17,382 nt of DNA from contig JBLMYD010000044.1 in assembly GCA_050258095.1 (NCBI GenBank), forward strand, positions 1 to 17,382, written 5' to 3'. This stretch comes from VRUE01 sp050258095 (GTDB lineage: Bacteria; Actinomycetota; Thermoleophilia; Solirubrobacterales; 70-9). Shown in pieces: positions 6,781-13,277 of this stretch (the first letter of the stretch is position 1; every line of letters starts with the position of its first letter). The translations under genes were made by a program, and so were the position numbers. A model generated the notes under the pieces. It did not search any database, had not been told where the DNA came from, and saw only the letters and a list, made by a program, of their open reading frames with translations.

Positions 6781-8418
6781 ATGGACGCTAAGCCCTACGC
6801 GATCACCCTCGACGTCGGCTCCAGCCTCGCCAACAAGACGGGCGGCTGGCGCACCGAGCGGGCCGTCTACGTCGACCGGCTGCCGCCCTGCAACGACGCC
6901 TGCCCGGCCGGGGAGAACATCCAGGCCTGGCTCTATGAGGCCGAGGACGGCGACGGCGGCTACGAGCGTGCCTGGCGCAAGCTGATGGAGGAGAACCCGC
7001 TGCCGGCGATCATGGGCCGCGTCTGTTACCACCCGTGCGAGGCCGCCTGCAACCGCGGCCAGCTCGACGAGGCGGTCGGCATCCACTCGGTCGAGCGCTT
7101 CCTCGGCGACGAGGCGATCGCCCGCGGCTGGCAGGTCGAGGTCGGGGCCGAGCCGAGCGGCAAGCGGGTGCTGGTCGTCGGCGCCGGCCCCTCCGGACTC
7201 TCGGCCGCCTACCACCTGACCCGGCTCGGCCACGCGGTGACGATCCACGAGGCGGGGCCGATGGCGGGCGGGATGATGCGCTTCGGCATCCCCGAGTACC
7301 GGCTGCCGCGCGACGTGCTCGAAGCCGAGGTGGCGCGGATCCTCGACCTCGGCATCGAGCTGGAGCTGAGCCGCAAGGTCGAGAACGTGCGCGACGCGAT
7401 GCGCGAGGGCGGCTTCGACGCCGCCTTCCTCGCCGTCGGCGCCCACATCGGCCGCCGCGCCTACGTCCCGGCCGGCGAGGCCGAGCGGATCGTCGACGCG
7501 GTCTCGATGCTGGAGGGGATGGAGGGGGAGGAGCGTCCCAAGCTCGGCCGTCGCGTCGCCGTCTACGGCGGCGGCGACACGGCGATGGACGTGGCGCGGA
7601 CGGCGAAGCGGCTAGGCGCGACCGACGCGGTCGTCGTCTACCGGCGCACGGCCGACCGCATGCCGGCGCACGAGGTCGAGGTCGCCGAAGCCGCCGAGGA
7701 GGGCGTGCTGATGAAGTGGCTCTCGACCGTGAAGCGCTTCGAGGGCGGCAAGCTGCTGCTCGAACGGATGGAGCTCGACGAGAGCGGCTTCCCGCAGCCG
7801 ACCGGCGAGACCGAGGAGCTCGAGGCCGACTCGCTGGTCCTGGCGCTGGGCCAGGAAGCCGACCTCTCGCTGCTCGAGGGCGTGCCCGGGATCGAGGTCT
7901 CCGACGGCGTCGTCCAGGTCGGGCCGAACATGATGACCGGCCACGAGGGGATCTTCGCCGGCGGCGACATGGTGCCGGCCGAGCGCACGGTCACGGTCGG
8001 CGTCGGCCACGGCAAGAAGGCGGCGCGCAACATCGACGGCTGGCTGCGCGGCGAGCCCTACGCGCCGCCGCCGAAGCACGAGCTGGCCGGGTTCGAGACG
8101 CTCAACACCTGGTACTACACGGACGCGCCGCGCACCGAGCAGCCGCGCCTCGACGCGGCCCGGCGGACCTCCTCCTTCGCCGAGGTCGTCGCCGGCCTCG
8201 ACCGCGACAACGCCCTCTTCGAGGCGCGCCGCTGCCTCTCCTGCGGCAACTGCTTCTCCTGCGACAACTGCTATGGAGTCTGTCCGGACAACGCCGTGCT
8301 CAAGCTCGGCCGCCCTGGCGAGCTCTACGAGATCGACCTCGACTACTGCAAGGGCTGCGGCCTCTGCGCCGCCGAGTGCCCCTGCGGCGCGATCGAGATG
8401 GTTCCCGAGGAGACATAG
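6781..8418 (+). CDS. GltD-like FAD/NAD(P) oxidoreductase fused to a dicluster ferredoxin domain (electron-transfer subunit)
   Basis: A 545-residue flavoprotein expected to pass electrons between the por core and NAD(P). The N-terminal cysteines (37, 41, 82, 86, 90) make a 4Fe-4S region as in glutamate-synthase small subunits. VVGAGPSGLSAAYHL (residues 132-146) binds FAD. YGGGDTAMDVARTAKRLGA (about 262-280) with VVYRRTADRMPA binds a pyridine nucleotide, and the RR pair after the strand favours NADPH. The second FAD motif is GIFAGGDMVP. The C-terminus is ferredoxin-like, with cysteines at 485, 488, 491, 494, 497 and 501 (more than one cluster needs) and at 523, 526, 529, 533 and 535. It replaces the small PorD ferredoxin of other enzymes. 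A strong GGGGGAGG lies 8-15 nt before the ATG, which is 3 nt after the porB stop. Confidence 0.9.
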   Translation: MDAKPYAITLDVGSSLANKTGGWRTERAVYVDRLPPCNDACPAGENIQAWLYEAEDGDGGYERAWRKLMEENPLPAIMGRVCYHPCEAACNRGQLDEAVGIHSVERFLGDEAIARGWQVEVGAEPSGKRVLVVGAGPSGLSAAYHLTRLGHAVTIHEAGPMAGGMMRFGIPEYRLPRDVLEAEVARILDLGIELELSRKVENVRDAMREGGFDAAFLAVGAHIGRRAYVPAGEAERIVDAVSMLEGMEGEERPKLGRRVAVYGGGDTAMDVARTAKRLGATDAVVVYRRTADRMPAHEVEVAEAAEEGVLMKWLSTVKRFEGGKLLLERMELDESGFPQPTGETEELEADSLVLALGQEADLSLLEGVPGIEVSDGVVQVGPNMMTGHEGIFAGGDMVPAERTVTVGVGHGKKAARNIDGWLRGEPYAPPPKHELAGFETLNTWYYTDAPRTEQPRLDAARRTSSFAEVVAGLDRDNALFEARRCLSCGNCFSCDNCYGVCPDNAVLKLGRPGELYEIDLDYCKGCGLCAAECPCGAIEMVPEET

Positions 8419-8449
8419 GACCTCTCTCGCCTAGATCGATCAAGGGCGC

Positions 8450-8479
8450 TTGACTATTCATGTCCCGTCTGCATAGGGT
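8450..8479 (+). promoter_or_regulatory. Promoter of the phosphoesterase gene, leaderless type
   Basis: TTGACT (8450-8455), an 18-nt spacer and TAGGGT (8474-8479) precede the ATG at 8485 by 5 nt. It lies in the 66-nt gap after the por operon. No Shine-Dalgarno sequence is available between box and start, which supports a leaderless transcript. Confidence 0.5.
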
Positions 8480-8484
8480 CAGGT

Positions 8485-9990
8485 ATGCCCGGCGATCCCG
8501 CCGCCGAGAACCTGCGGAAGGTCGACCACATCGTCGTCCTGATGCTGGAGAACCGCTCCTTCGACCACATGCTCGGCTACCTCTCCCTGCCTTCGGGCGA
8601 AGGAGGACGAGGACGAACTGACATCGACGGACTGCAGGGGCCCGAGGTCAACTTCAACAAACACGGAGAGGAAACGGTTCCGATCGAGCCGTTCGGCAAC
8701 GCGCGGCTGGTCAAGTCGCAGGACCCCGATCACTCCGGCGCGGGGGTGGAAACGCAGATGGAGCGCAACATGGGGGGATTCGTCGACAACTACATGGCGA
8801 CCCGCAAGCCGGGTGCCACCGCCCCCAAACCGCGTGACCCGATGCGCTACCAGATGGCCGCGAACGTGCCGATCTTCGACTTCCTGGCGAGCGAGTTCGC
8901 CGTCTGCGATCGCTGGTTCTGCTCGGTCCCGGGCTCGACCTGGCCCAACCGGCTCGCCTCGCTGACCGGCGAAGCGCGGGAAAAGGACAACCTCGACCCG
9001 CCGCTCTACTCGCGCCGTTCCTTCGTGCGCTCCCTGCCTGGCGAGGTGAGCTGGCGCTGGTACTCGTCCGACCCGGGCTCCCTGCGCCTGATCGACGGCC
9101 GCTACCGGGTCGGCTGGGAGAGCAACTTCGCCTACGTCGAGAAGCCGAGCGCGTTCCAGCCGGCGACGCTGTTCGGCGACATTCGCGCCGACAGCCTGCC
9201 CGACGTGGCCTGGATCGACCCCAACTTCGTCGACCTGGGTGGGCTGGCGGGCGCCGACGACGACCACCCGCCGACCGACGTGATGGCGGCCCAGAGCTTC
9301 GTGCTGAAGATCTACAGCACGCTGCGCTCGGCGCCGAAGGTGTGGGAGAAGACGATGCTCGTGATCGTCTACGACGAGCACGGCGGCTTCTACGATCACC
9401 GCCACCCGGGCGACGGCCTGCCGCCGGAGTTCACCCGCCGTGCCGAGTTCGGGACCTTCGGCCCGCGGGTGCCGGCGATCGTCGTCTCTCCCTATGTCGA
9501 GCGCGGAGCGGCCTACGGATCGAAGCAGGGCAACGAGCTGAGCTACCTCTACGACCACACCAGCCTGATCAAGACGATCCTGCTCCGCTTCGCCGACGGC
9601 AAGTTCGATGGCCTGCCGCCGCGCGTCGCCTCCGCCGCGCACCTCGGGCATCTGCTGACCGAGCCGGCGCCCCGGCCGGCGCCGCCGGTGCCGGAGGAGG
9701 CGGTGGACGGCGCCGTCGATTGGTGGGCGCGCCAGATCCGTCACCACCTGACCGAACCGCTGGCCGTGGTGCCCGCGCTCGAAGAGCTGCGCGAGGGCGA
9801 AAGCGAAGGGTTGGAGCGGATCGGCGAGCGGATCTGGGAAGCGGTCGACTGGATCGTCGACAGGCTGCCGTTCCTGCACCGGCGGCGGGCTCCCGTCTCG
9901 ATCGCCGAGGACGCGAACGAGCTCGAGCAGGGCATCGCGGCGGCTGCGGTGAAGATTCGCAAGAAGGGCCTGCCGCCAGGACAGCCCTGA
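8485..9990 (+). CDS. Phospholipase C / AcpA-type phosphoesterase, no signal peptide
   Basis: A 501-residue member of the phosphoesterase family that includes bacterial phospholipases C and acid phosphatase AcpA. Motifs are VDHIVVLMLENRSFDHMLGY at residues 13-32 (metal-binding E-N-R-S-F-D), DHSGAGVETQMERNMGGFVD at about 82-101, SVPGSTWPNRLASLTG with Thr152 in the position of the family nucleophile, and VIVYDEHGGFYDHRHPGDG at 294-312 supplying metal ligands. The reaction would be phosphodiester or phosphomonoester hydrolysis; substrate unknown. Unlike the Tat-exported mycobacterial and pseudomonad enzymes, the first motif begins only 13 residues in, with no twin-arginine or hydrophobic signal, so the protein looks cytoplasmic. 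After about residue 390 there is a Pro-rich linker and a charged helical tail of roughly 100 residues that I do not recognise. It has its own promoter and stands alone. Confidence 0.88.
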   Translation: MPGDPAAENLRKVDHIVVLMLENRSFDHMLGYLSLPSGEGGRGRTDIDGLQGPEVNFNKHGEETVPIEPFGNARLVKSQDPDHSGAGVETQMERNMGGFVDNYMATRKPGATAPKPRDPMRYQMAANVPIFDFLASEFAVCDRWFCSVPGSTWPNRLASLTGEAREKDNLDPPLYSRRSFVRSLPGEVSWRWYSSDPGSLRLIDGRYRVGWESNFAYVEKPSAFQPATLFGDIRADSLPDVAWIDPNFVDLGGLAGADDDHPPTDVMAAQSFVLKIYSTLRSAPKVWEKTMLVIVYDEHGGFYDHRHPGDGLPPEFTRRAEFGTFGPRVPAIVVSPYVERGAAYGSKQGNELSYLYDHTSLIKTILLRFADGKFDGLPPRVASAAHLGHLLTEPAPRPAPPVPEEAVDGAVDWWARQIRHHLTEPLAVVPALEELREGESEGLERIGERIWEAVDWIVDRLPFLHRRRAPVSIAEDANELEQGIAAAAVKIRKKGLPPGQP

Positions 9991-10070
9991 GCGGGTTGCG
10001 GCACGAAGCCGTCACACAATTGTTCGTCTGAGCGCACCACACGCGCGTCGCGGCCCGGCAGGGTCGGGGA

Positions 10071-11405
10071 ATGGAGTACGAGAGAGAGGACGGGCAGGCG
10101 CTGCCGCTGGCGCTCGGGGCGTCGCTGGCGCTGATCGCCGCCGCCCTGGCGCTGGTCGCGATCGCCGGCGCGGTGACCGGCAAGGGGCGGGTGCAGCGAG
10201 CGGCCGACCTGGCGGCGATCTCGGCCGCGCGCTCGATGCGCGACGACCTGCCGCGCCTGCTCGCGCCGGCGAGGCTCCCCGACGGCTCGCTCGATCCGCG
10301 GCACTTGAACAAGGCCGCCTACCTGGCTCGGGCGCGGGCCGCCGCGCTGGAAGCGGCAAGGCGCAACGGGGTCGCCCCCGAGCGCGTGCGCGTCTCCTTC
10401 CCGGACGTCGCCTCGTTCGCGCCGGTGCGGGTGAAGGCGGTCGTCGTCGCGAACCTCGACGTGGGCACCGGCCACACGAGAGTCGAGGCGTCGGCCGTCG
10501 CCGAAGCAGCAAGCGCCTCCGGCGCAACCGAATCGACGCCGGCGACGGCGAGCGGCGGCGGTTACGACGGTCCGCTCGCCTACCGCCAGGGCGAGGGAAT
10601 GCGCCCCGACGTCGCCGCGGCCTTCGACCGCATGGCCGCCGCTGCGGCGCGGGCGGGGCTGGCGCTGGTCGTCAACTCCGGCTTTCGCTCCGACGCCGAA
10701 CAGGCGGCGCTCTTCGCCGCTCATCCCGACCCGCGCTGGGTGGCGCCGCCGGGGCGCTCGCTGCACCGTTGCGCGACCGAGCTCGACCTCGGCCCGCCCT
10801 CGGCCTATGGCTGGCTGGCGACCAACGCGCGCCGCTTCGGCTTCCTCCAGCGCTACAGCTGGGAGGCCTGGCACTACGGGTTCGTGGCGGGACCGCCGCC
10901 CTGCTCGCGGGCGGGCGACTCGGTCGGGGCAGGCGGTGGGGGGGACGGGGCCGTCGCCGGTGCCGGCGGCCTGCCCTCGTTCGTGCCGGCGCGCTTCCGG
11001 GCGCCGCTCTTGCGCGCGGCGGCCCGCTGGAACGTTTCGGCGGCGTTGCTCGCGGCGCAGCTGATGGCCGAGTCGAACTTCGATCCCTACGCCGGCTCGC
11101 CGGCGGGCGCCCAGGGCATCGCCCAGTTCATCCCCTCGACGGCCGCCGCCTACGGCCTGCGCGACCCCTTCGACCCCGACGAAGCGATCGACGCCCAGGG
11201 ACACCTGATGTCGGACCTGATTCGCCGCTTCGGCTCGCCCCAGCTCGCCCTCGCCGCCTACAACGCCGGCCCGGCCCCGGTCGAAGCCTGCCACTGCGTC
11301 CCGCCCTACCCCGAGACCCAGGCCTACGTCACCCGCATTCTCGCCCTGCTCGACGGGTCCGGCACCTTCGCTGCCCCGAGCTTCGAAGTGAGGCTGGTCG
11401 CATGA
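10071..11405 (+). CDS. TadG-like anchor fused to M15 D,D-carboxypeptidase and lytic transglycosylase
   Basis: A 444-residue three-part envelope protein. Residues 1-140: an acidic start, EDGQALPLALGASLA leading into a transmembrane helix (about 11-35), then GRVQRAADLAAISAARSM, the pattern of TadG-like (TadE/G) pilus-assembly proteins. Residues 165-275: a VanY-type M15 peptidase with NSGFRSDAEQAALF, SLHRCATELDLG (His232, Asp239) and EAWHYGF (Glu265, His268), a complete zinc site. Residues 300-430: a lytic transglycosylase (SLT, GH23-like) with MAESNFDPYAGSPAGAQG (catalytic Glu334), IAQFIPSTAAAYG and ALAAYNAGP. A Ser/Thr/Ala-rich and a Gly-rich linker separate the parts. A weak GTCGGGGA precedes the ATG, in the 80-nt gap after the phosphoesterase. 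The C-terminal enzymes would face the cell wall. Its stop overlaps an upstream alternative ATG of vapB. Confidence 0.87.
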   Translation: MEYEREDGQALPLALGASLALIAAALALVAIAGAVTGKGRVQRAADLAAISAARSMRDDLPRLLAPARLPDGSLDPRHLNKAAYLARARAAALEAARRNGVAPERVRVSFPDVASFAPVRVKAVVVANLDVGTGHTRVEASAVAEAASASGATESTPATASGGGYDGPLAYRQGEGMRPDVAAAFDRMAAAAARAGLALVVNSGFRSDAEQAALFAAHPDPRWVAPPGRSLHRCATELDLGPPSAYGWLATNARRFGFLQRYSWEAWHYGFVAGPPPCSRAGDSVGAGGGGDGAVAGAGGLPSFVPARFRAPLLRAAARWNVSAALLAAQLMAESNFDPYAGSPAGAQGIAQFIPSTAAAYGLRDPFDPDEAIDAQGHLMSDLIRRFGSPQLALAAYNAGPAPVEACHCVPPYPETQAYVTRILALLDGSGTFAAPSFEVRLVA

Positions 11406-11429
11406 CTTCGACCGTGGTCAAAGAGTCCG

Positions 11430-11449
11430 TACACCTCAAGGTGTATAAA
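11430..11449 (+). promoter_or_regulatory. Palindromic operator and -10 box of the first vapBC operon
   Basis: TACACCT (11430-11436), CA and AGGTGTA (11439-11445) form a perfect 7-bp inverted repeat. It runs into TATAAA (11444-11449), a good -10 that ends 6 nt before the antitoxin ATG at 11456. Overlap of a palindrome with the -10 fits autorepression by a VapBC complex, as is usual for this type of module. AGGTG recurs at 11449-11453 in degenerate form (AGGTGC). No clear -35 was found. Confidence 0.6.
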
Positions 11450-11455
11450 GGTGCA

Positions 11456-11668
11456 ATGACGCGAACGAACATCGAGATCGACGATGTGCTCGTCAACCGC
11501 GCGATGCGCCTCTACCGCCTGCGCAGCAAGCGAGAGGCCGTCGACCTGGCGCTGCGCAAACTCGTCGGCGAGCCGATGAGCCGCGAGGAAATGCTCGCAG
11601 CGGAGGGGCGCGGCTGGGGCGGCGATCTCGACGAGCTTCGTTCGCGCGAGGAGCTACCGGAGCTGTGA
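11456..11668 (+). CDS. vapB: VapB-family antitoxin (ribbon-helix-helix type)
   Basis: A 70-residue antitoxin. MTRTNIEIDDVLVNRAMRLY followed by RLRSKREAVDLALRKLVG is the standard N-terminal DNA-binding module of the VapB family that starts M-R-T-N-I. The acidic C-terminal tail (EEMLAAEGRGWGGDLDELR) is the part expected to block the toxin's active site. ATG 11456 is chosen because the family begins there and because the operator lies directly upstream. An in-frame ATG at 11402, overlapping the stop of the preceding gene, would add 18 residues encoded by the operator. Its TGA overlaps the GTG of the toxin gene. It neutralises VapC and, with it, probably represses its own promoter. Confidence 0.88.
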   Translation: MTRTNIEIDDVLVNRAMRLYRLRSKREAVDLALRKLVGEPMSREEMLAAEGRGWGGDLDELRSREELPEL

Positions 11669-12063
11669 TCCTCGTCGACAGCTCCGTCTGGGTCGAGTTC
11701 CTGCGCGCCACCGGGAGCGCGGCCCACCTGCGATTGCGCGCTGCCCTGCGGGGAGACGAGCCACTCGCCTGCACCGACGTGATCGTGATGGAGATCCTCG
11801 CCGGCGCACGTGATGGCGCACACCGCGACTGGCTCAGGCGCCTGCTCTACGGGCTGGAGTTCCTCGCCGTCGACGGCCCGGCCGACTACGAGCGGGCGGC
11901 CGAGGTCTACCGGCTCTGCCGCCGCGGAGGCGAGACGCCGCGCAAGCTCAGCGACTGTCTGATCGCGGCGGTGGCGATCCGCAGCGATGCTGAGCTGCTT
12001 TGCGCAGACGCCGACTTCGAGGCGATCGCGCGCCACACTCCACTTCGACTCGCAATGAGTTAA
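11665..12063 (+). CDS. vapC: VapC-family toxin (PIN-domain ribonuclease)
   Basis: A 132-residue PIN-domain endoribonuclease, the toxin partner of the antitoxin just upstream. MILVDSSVWVEFLR gives Asp5; VIVMEILAGARD gives Glu43; KLSDCLIAAVAIR gives Asp97; CADADFEAIA gives Asp115 and Asp117. These are the acidic metal-binding residues of the family, so the enzyme looks intact. VapC toxins cut tRNA or rRNA at specific sites; the target here is unknown. The start is GTG, overlapping the antitoxin stop as GTGA. GAGGAG at 11648-11653 lies 11 nt upstream, making coupled translation plausible. Length is normal. The gene ends 27 nt before the maoC-like gene. Confidence 0.92.
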   Translation: MILVDSSVWVEFLRATGSAAHLRLRAALRGDEPLACTDVIVMEILAGARDGAHRDWLRRLLYGLEFLAVDGPADYERAAEVYRLCRRGGETPRKLSDCLIAAVAIRSDAELLCADADFEAIARHTPLRLAMS

Positions 12064-12084
12064 ATGCAGTCCGGTCGATAGGCT
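12055..12084 (+). promoter_or_regulatory. Putative leaderless promoter of the MaoC-like gene
   Basis: TAGGCT (12079-12084) ends 6 nt before the ATG at 12091. ATGAGT (12055-12060), 18 nt upstream, is a poor -35 match. The -10 spacing repeats that seen at other first genes. The -35 overlaps the end of vapC. Confidence 0.35.
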
Positions 12085-12090
12085 GAGGCG

Positions 12091-12567
12091 ATGGCGACCG
12101 TCGAGGTGCAGGGAGTCGAGGGGATGCGGGCCCTGCTCGGGCAGGAGATCGGCCCGAGCGAGTGGCGCACCGTGACCCAGGAGGACATTGACGCCTTCGC
12201 CGAGCTCTCCGGCGATGACCAGTGGATCCATGTCGACGTCGAGCGGGCCGAGAAGGAGAGCCCTTTTGGCACGACCGTAGCCCACGGCAACCTGACCCTC
12301 TCGCTGGTCGACGGCTTCCGCAAGGAGATGATCTCCTCGACCGGCTTTGCTCTCGGCGTCAACTACGGCTGGAACAAGGTCCGCTTCCCCGCTCCGGTTC
12401 CCGCCGGCGCCCGGGTCCGCGCCCGCGCCGAGATCGTCTCGGTCGACGAGAAGGGCGATGGCTGGCACGAGGTCGTCACCCGCTTCACCCTCGAGGTCGA
12501 GGGCAACGAGAAGCCCTGCTTCGTCGGCGACAGCGTCGGCCGCGTGATGGTTGCGCCCGCCGCCTGA
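12091..12567 (+). CDS. MaoC-like (R)-specific enoyl-CoA hydratase-type dehydratase
   Basis: A 158-residue hot-dog-fold protein of the MaoC/hydratase-2 family. The active-site element AELSGDDQWIHVDVERA carries the expected Asp (42) and His (47), followed by ESPFGTTVAHGNLTLSLV, the conserved Gly-rich helix start of the hydratase-2 motif. The rest (GVNYGWNKVRFPAPVPAGAR, then strands rich in V and E) is the central hot-dog sheet. Likely reaction: addition of water to a trans-2-enoyl-CoA giving the (R)-3-hydroxyacyl-CoA; chain length unknown. It stands alone between two toxin-antitoxin modules and converges with the second. The ATG follows a TAGGCT box by 6 nt and has no Shine-Dalgarno sequence. 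Confidence 0.9.
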   Translation: MATVEVQGVEGMRALLGQEIGPSEWRTVTQEDIDAFAELSGDDQWIHVDVERAEKESPFGTTVAHGNLTLSLVDGFRKEMISSTGFALGVNYGWNKVRFPAPVPAGARVRARAEIVSVDEKGDGWHEVVTRFTLEVEGNEKPCFVGDSVGRVMVAPAA

Positions 12568-12582
12568 GCCGAGCGGTCAGGC
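12562..12582. terminator. Weak bidirectional hairpin between convergent genes
   Basis: GCCTGA (12562-12567) and TCAGGC (12577-12582) are perfect 6-bp inverted repeats around a 9-nt loop. The left arm holds the stop codon of the MaoC-like gene, and the right arm holds the stop codon of the minus-strand toxin gene. No T-run follows on either strand, so a terminator role is tentative. Confidence 0.3.
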
Positions 12583-12984
12583 CGAAGGGTCGACCAGCCG
12601 CGCTTTCGCCGGCTTGAAGTCCCGCTGGTCGAGCGTCGCGAGCGTGAGGTCGTGCGTGAGCGCGGTGGCGGCGATCAGGCTGTCTTTGATCGACATCGGC
12701 CGGCCGCTTCGGCGGAGGTCGGCGAGCAGCCGAGCCCAGCGCATGCCGACGGTCGAGTCCCAGGGAAGGCACTCGATTCGGCGGATCCCCTGCTCGAACC
12801 AGCCCTCGAGATCGGTACGTCGCCTACCGCGCGGCAGGAGGAGGATGCCGAAGCGAACCTCACCCAGGATGACCGGATCGACGACCAGCGCGCGCTCGTT
12901 TCGTCGCAGCCAATCGACGATCCGCGGGTCGGGGCTGGGCTTGGTCGCCTCCGAGAGGACATTGGCGTCGACGAGATATCTCAC
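12577..12984 (-). CDS. vapC: VapC-family toxin (PIN-domain ribonuclease), second module
   Basis: A 135-residue PIN-domain protein. MRYLVDANVLSEATKPSPD supplies Asp6; VDPVILGEVRFG supplies Glu42; MSIKDSLIAATALTHDL supplies Asp101; LATLDQRDF supplies Asp119. All expected acidic residues are present. The NVLSE-x-K-P-x-P-D opening is that of FitB-like VapC proteins, different from the first toxin in the window. It starts with GTG, overlapping the antitoxin stop as GTGA, and therefore depends on translation of the antitoxin. It converges with the MaoC-like gene, leaving 9 nt between stop codons. It presumably cleaves structured RNA when freed from its antitoxin; the target is not known. Confidence 0.92.
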   Translation of the reverse strand: MRYLVDANVLSEATKPSPDPRIVDWLRRNERALVVDPVILGEVRFGILLLPRGRRRTDLEGWFEQGIRRIECLPWDSTVGMRWARLLADLRRSGRPMSIKDSLIAATALTHDLTLATLDQRDFKPAKARLVDPSA

Positions 12985-13211
12985 AGCGTGTCGGTCGACT
13001 CTGACTCGATCGCGACGAAGTAACCCTTCTCCGGACAGGCGAGCAGCCAGTCCACGAGTCCCTCGTTGGGCGCAGGGGTCAGCCGCCGTAGCCGGTACTC
13101 GTCGGCGTCCAGGCGCTCGACCTCGAACTCCTGCCCCGGCTCGATGCCGTCACGCTGACGAAGCTCGGCGGGCAGCACTATCTGGCCCTTGGTCGAAACG
13201 GTCGTCTTCAT
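12981..13211 (-). CDS. vapB: AbrB/MazE-type antitoxin of the second VapBC module
   Basis: A 76-residue protein with the swapped-hairpin AbrB fold. MKTTVSTKGQIVLPAELRQR is the classic opening (T-x-S-x-K-G-Q-I-x-L-P), followed by GIEPGQEFEVERLDADEYRL. The C-terminal part, from about residue 45 (APNEGLVDWLLACPEKGYF), has a short hydrophobic helix suited to binding a PIN toxin. The antitoxin class differs from the ribbon-helix-helix one in the first module. The ATG directly abuts a 25-bp palindrome, so the product or its complex with VapC probably represses its own promoter. The four-base overlap with the toxin gene fixes the operon structure. Confidence 0.9.
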   Translation of the reverse strand: MKTTVSTKGQIVLPAELRQRDGIEPGQEFEVERLDADEYRLRRLTPAPNEGLVDWLLACPEKGYFVAIESESTDTL

Positions 13212-13236
13212 AGATGTAAGATATCATCTTACATCT
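13212..13236 (-). promoter_or_regulatory. 25-bp perfect palindrome, operator/promoter of the second vapBC operon
   Basis: AGATGTAAGAT (13212-13222), a 3-nt centre and ATCTTACATCT (13226-13236) are exact reverse complements. The palindrome ends at the base before the antitoxin ATG. On the minus strand it contains TAAGAT and TATCTT, either of which could be a -10; TATCTT ends 6 nt before the ATG. It is sharply AT-rich against its surroundings. It is likely the autoregulatory site for the AbrB-type antitoxin. Confidence 0.7.
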
Positions 13237-13244
13237 GGGTTCGA

Positions 13245-13261
13245 CCCTCTGGGGCAGAGGG
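13245..13261 (-). terminator. Hairpin after the cupredoxin gene, putative terminator
   Basis: CCCTCTG (13245-13251) and CAGAGGG (13255-13261) form a perfect 7-bp stem with a 3-nt loop, 16 nt downstream of the cupredoxin stop on the minus strand. There is no T-run, as is common in high-GC actinobacteria. It separates the cupredoxin gene from the vapBC operator. Confidence 0.45.
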
Positions 13262-13277
13262 CCGAAGACGCCCGGGC

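Noticed and set aside
4220..7446. Long open frames on the minus strand opposite the por operon (4220-5863 and 5539-7446)
   Set aside because: They are Arg/Asp/Gly/Val-rich shadows of strongly conserved plus-strand enzymes. No recognisable motif and no start signal were seen.
8479..9879. Minus-strand frame opposite the phosphoesterase gene
   Set aside because: It shows no family motif and covers a gene whose catalytic motifs are intact on the plus strand.
9991..10070. ACAATTGT palindrome and surrounding AT-richer patch as a promoter for the TadG fusion
   Set aside because: No -35/-10 pair with acceptable spacing could be built, and an 8-bp palindrome is not significant by itself.
11402..11455. 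Upstream ATG for vapB overlapping the stop of the TadG fusion gene
   Set aside because: It would encode the palindromic operator and add 18 residues before the family's usual MTRTNIEID start. It is kept only as an alternative.
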